NCBI GenBank assembly: GCA_025453855.1
Contig: JALOPO010000202.1
Location: 1-8,224 of the forward strand
Length of the DNA stretch: 8,224 bases
Reading direction: 5' to 3'
Origin: Gemmatimonadaceae bacterium
GTDB lineage: Bacteria > Gemmatimonadota > Gemmatimonadetes > Gemmatimonadales > Gemmatimonadaceae
Made by a program: the position numbers and the translations under genes. The notes beneath the pieces were generated by a model. It had not been told where the DNA came from, did not search any database, and was given only the letters and a program-made list of their open reading frames with translations. The stretch's first letter is position 1; each line of letters begins with the position of its first letter. Shown one piece after another: positions 6,267 to 8,224 of the stretch.

Positions 6267-7070
6267 TCAGCGCGGGCGCGGCGTCGGCGGCAGCGCGGCC
6301 AGGCGCGCCTTGAAGCGCTGGAACGCCTCCGAATCGCGCGTCCCGCTCCGCTGGTCGGGCGGGAGCTGCTGGATCATCGCGCGCGTGTTGCGGATCCGGT
6401 CCTCCTCCATCGGATGCGACGCGAGGAAGCCGCCACCGCCACCGCCGCGCGAGCGCCGCTCGGCGAGCAGGATCTCGAACATCTCCGGCATCCCGTTCGG
6501 GTCGAGGCCGGCGCGCACGATGTACTTGAGCCCCTCGCGGTCCGCCTCCGTCTCGTCGTTGCGCGAGAACTTCGCCATCGCCGCCGTCGCGCCAAGGTTG
6601 AGCAGGTCGCCGCCCCCCTGCTGGCAGAAGCTGGGCTGCCAGATGCAGACCAGCGTCGCGCCGATGCCGATCCCCTGCTGCTTCTCCATCTGCTGCACGC
6701 TGTGGCGCTGCGTGACGTGCGCGATCTCGTGCCCCACCACGCCCGCCAGCTGCGAGAGCGTCTGCGCCCGCAGCACGAGCCCCTTGTTCACGTAGATGTA
6801 CCCGCCCGGCACCGCGAACGCGTTCACCTCGGGATCGTCGACGAGGAAGAACTGCCAGTTCCGCCCCTGCGTGTCGACGAGCACCGCCAGCGAGTCGCCG
6901 AGGCGGTTGATGTACGCGTTCGCCTCGGCGTCGCGGATGATGGGGAGCTGCGCATTGATCTGCTGCGCATAGTTCTGCCCCATCTGCGCCTCCTGCTGCG
7001 TCGAGATGCGGGCGCACGCCCCCAGCCCCACTGACGCGGTGATGACCGCCGCGAACATCTTCACGCGCAT
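6267..7070 (-). CDS. M48 family zinc metalloprotease, LoiP-like lipoprotein
   Basis: Envelope protease of 267 residues. It starts with a lipoprotein signal peptide (MRVKMFAAVITASVGLGAC) whose lipobox LGAC predicts lipidation at Cys19, placing the enzyme in the periplasm on a membrane. The catalytic zinc motif is HEIAH (114-118). The third ligand is probably Glu173 in the ExxxD motif NDETEAD (171-177). A C-terminal SHPMEEDR follows, as in peptidases of this group. There is no TPR domain, so it resembles LoiP/YcaL rather than full-length BepA, and a role in outer-membrane protein quality control is inferred from those relatives. A Gly6 run precedes FLASHP. Two cysteines (142 and 149) lie between the active-site helix and the Glu ligand. 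The start at 7070 is strongly supported by AGGAG 7 bases upstream. It is divergent from the RNA methyltransferase, with very little room between them. Confidence 0.93.
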   Translation of the reverse strand: MRVKMFAAVITASVGLGACARISTQQEAQMGQNYAQQINAQLPIIRDAEANAYINRLGDSLAVLVDTQGRNWQFFLVDDPEVNAFAVPGGYIYVNKGLVLRAQTLSQLAGVVGHEIAHVTQRHSVQQMEKQQGIGIGATLVCIWQPSFCQQGGGDLLNLGATAAMAKFSRNDETEADREGLKYIVRAGLDPNGMPEMFEILLAERRSRGGGGGGFLASHPMEEDRIRNTRAMIQQLPPDQRSGTRDSEAFQRFKARLAALPPTPRPR

Positions 7071-7077
7071 GCACTCG

Positions 7078-7082
7078 CTCCT
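7078..7082 (-). promoter_or_regulatory. Ribosome binding site of the M48 gene
   Basis: AGGAG on the minus strand lies 7 bases from the ATG at 7070. It is the best Shine-Dalgarno in the window and fixes the lipoprotein start against longer in-frame extensions. Confidence 0.75.
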
Positions 7083-7112
7083 GTGTCCGGACGAGCCGCC
7101 CCGGGGGCGGCG

Positions 7113-7868
7113 ATGAAGCTGGTGACCGTAGCCCGCGCCCTGCAGCACCGCAAGGCGCGGGAGGAACGCGCCCGCTTCGTCGCCGAAGGGGTGCGCACCG
7201 TCGAGGAGCTGCTCCGCAGCCCGATCGACGTCGATGGCGTGCTGCTCGAGGCAGGGGCCACGGCGTCGCCGCGCGTCGCCGCGCTGGCCGCGGCCGCCGA
7301 GGCGCGGGGCATCGCGATCGCGACCGCCGATGCGCGCGACTTCGCGAGCGCCGCCGGCACCGAGGCACCGCAGGGGGTGCTCGCCATCGCCCGGACCCCG
7401 GCAACGGCCCTCGACGCCCTGCCGCCGTCCGCCGCGCGCCTGCTCGTCCTCGACGCCGTCCAGGACCCCGGGAACGCCGGCACCATCCTCCGGACGGCGG
7501 CGGCCCTCGGCGTCTCGGCGACCATCGCACTGCCCGGCACGGTTGACCTCTGGAACGCGAAAGTCGTCAGGAGCGCGATGGGCGCCTCGTTCACCCACCC
7601 GACCCTCGTCACTACCGTGGACGCCCTCGCGGCGTTCCTCGCGGCGCGCGGCATCCCGCTCTGGGGCGCCGACGCGCAGGGTGACGACGTGGGGAGCGCG
7701 GCCGCCCCGCCGACACTCGCCCTCGCGGTGGGGAACGAGGGGGCCGGGCTCACCCCCGGCGTGCGCGCGCACTGCGCGCGCCTCGTCGCCCTCCCCATCG
7801 CTCCGGTGGTCGACTCGTTGAACGTCGCCGTCGCCACCGGCATCCTCCTGTACGCCCTCCGTCCATGA
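7113..7868 (+). CDS. TrmH/SpoU-family RNA 2'-O-methyltransferase
   Basis: SPOUT-class methyltransferase that transfers a methyl group from SAM to a ribose 2'-OH of rRNA or tRNA. The 251-residue product has an N-terminal substrate-binding domain (KLVTVARALQHRKAREERAR then FVAEGVRTVEELL). It is followed by the SpoU catalytic fold with motif 1 VQDPGNAGTILRTA (Asn121, Arg127), motif 2 AVGNEGAGL (Glu209) and motif 3 LPIAPVVDSLNVAVATGILL (Ser235-Leu236-Asn237), which forms the SAM-binding knot. I take the start as ATG 7113 because homology-like sequence begins there. An in-frame GTG at 7083 would add ten residues and nearly abut the divergent M48 start. The RNA target (as in RlmB-, TrmH- or TsnR-like enzymes) cannot be told from sequence alone. 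The stop overlaps the next gene's ATG. Confidence 0.93.
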   Translation: MKLVTVARALQHRKAREERARFVAEGVRTVEELLRSPIDVDGVLLEAGATASPRVAALAAAAEARGIAIATADARDFASAAGTEAPQGVLAIARTPATALDALPPSAARLLVLDAVQDPGNAGTILRTAAALGVSATIALPGTVDLWNAKVVRSAMGASFTHPTLVTTVDALAAFLAARGIPLWGADAQGDDVGSAAAPPTLALAVGNEGAGLTPGVRAHCARLVALPIAPVVDSLNVAVATGILLYALRP

Positions 7869-8224
7869 GCCCCCTCGACCCCGTGCTCTACGCCCTCGTC
7901 CTCGCGACCATCGCGGGCGCCTGCTTCGGGTCCTTCCTCAACGTCTGCGTGGCGCGCTGGCCCGCGGGGCGGAGCGTCGTGCGGCCGGCCAGCGCCTGCC
8001 CGCGCTGCGAGCGCGCGATCCGCTGGCACGAGAACGTCCCGGTGCTCGGCTGGCTGCGGCTGGGGGGCAAGTGCGCGGGGTGCCGCCTCGCGATCTCGGC
8101 GCGCTACCCGCTCGTGGAGGCAGGCGTGGCCGCCATCTGGGCCGGCGCGGTGGCCTTCGCCGGCCCCACGTTCGAGGCGGTGCGCCTGGCGACCTTCGCC
8201 ACGATCATGCTCGGCGTCGTCCTC
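7865..8224 (+). CDS. Prepilin peptidase (A24 family), N-terminal part, cut by the window end
   Basis: Bifunctional membrane aspartyl peptidase and N-methyltransferase that processes type IV pilin and type II secretion pseudopilin leaders. The 120 residues present show the N-terminal membrane helix ending in GACFGSFLNVCVARWP (18-33), then the cytoplasmic zinc-binding loop with CPRC (45-48) and CAGC (70-73), and the conserved ISARYPLVE (77-85) leading into the next membrane segment. The catalytic aspartates lie beyond the window, so completeness cannot be judged. The ATG at 7865 overlaps the methyltransferase TGA as ATGA, suggesting translational coupling within one transcript. No pilus genes are in view. 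Confidence 0.92.
   Translation, partial: MSPLDPVLYALVLATIAGACFGSFLNVCVARWPAGRSVVRPASACPRCERAIRWHENVPVLGWLRLGGKCAGCRLAISARYPLVEAGVAAIWAGAVAFAGPTFEAVRLATFATIMLGVVL

Noticed and set aside
7083..7112. GTG 7083 as the start of the RNA methyltransferase
   Set aside because: The ten extra residues (MSGRAAPGAA) look unlike the family, whose conserved N-terminus begins at the ATG at 7113. It would also leave only 12 bases to the divergent gene.
5551..7530. A 659-codon minus-strand open frame spanning the M48 gene and part of cruF in another frame
   Set aside because: It crosses the intergenic hairpin region and has Arg/Ala/Gly-rich nonsense composition. Real protein signals lie in the other frames.

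Overview
The window is uniformly GC-rich bacterial chromosome with ordinary housekeeping genes on both sides of a small carotenoid locus. The combination of a CruF-type carotenoid hydratase, a CrtI desaturase and a cytochrome P450, together with a LoiP-like M48 lipoprotein (which implies an outer membrane), would fit Gemmatimonadota or a similar GC-rich Gram-negative. That taxonomic reading is an inference from gene content and composition only. I see no mobile element, CRISPR array, tRNA or rRNA.

Layout, left to right: (1) thiD, a thiamin pyrimidine kinase, on the minus strand (8-793). (2) A 169-base divergent gap. (3) A small unidentified membrane-anchored or lipoprotein-like ORF on the plus strand (963-1318) whose two halves lie in different frames. 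(4) A complete cytochrome P450 on the plus strand (1344-2747). (5) A minus-strand, operon-like set transcribed in the order cruF (6041-5070), crtI (5000-3518, interrupted by one extra base near 3834-3837), and an uncharacterised protein with about seven membrane spans (3495-2692). Its 3' end overlaps the end of the P450 gene tail-to-tail by 56 bases. (6) A 225-base gap (6042-6266) with a strong hairpin. (7) A minus-strand M48 zinc metalloprotease lipoprotein (7070-6267). (8) Divergent from it on the plus strand, a TrmH/SpoU-family RNA methyltransferase (7113-7868), whose stop overlaps the ATG of a prepilin peptidase gene (7865 onward) that runs off the window.

The carotenoid genes make biochemical sense together. 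CrtI would desaturate phytoene to a linear polyene, CruF would hydrate the terminal C-1,2 double bond to a tertiary alcohol, and the P450 could supply a further hydroxylation. This is reminiscent of 1,2-dihydroxylated acyclic carotenoids such as oscillol glycosides known from Gemmatimonas. Phytoene synthase and a carotenoid glycosyltransferase are not in the window. The least explained member is the 267-residue membrane protein 22 bases downstream of crtI.

Two genes, the small ORF at 963-1318 and crtI, are each broken by an apparent single-base indel while coding quality continues cleanly in the new frame. That favours assembly or read errors over old pseudogenes, though a real mutation cannot be excluded from one sequence.
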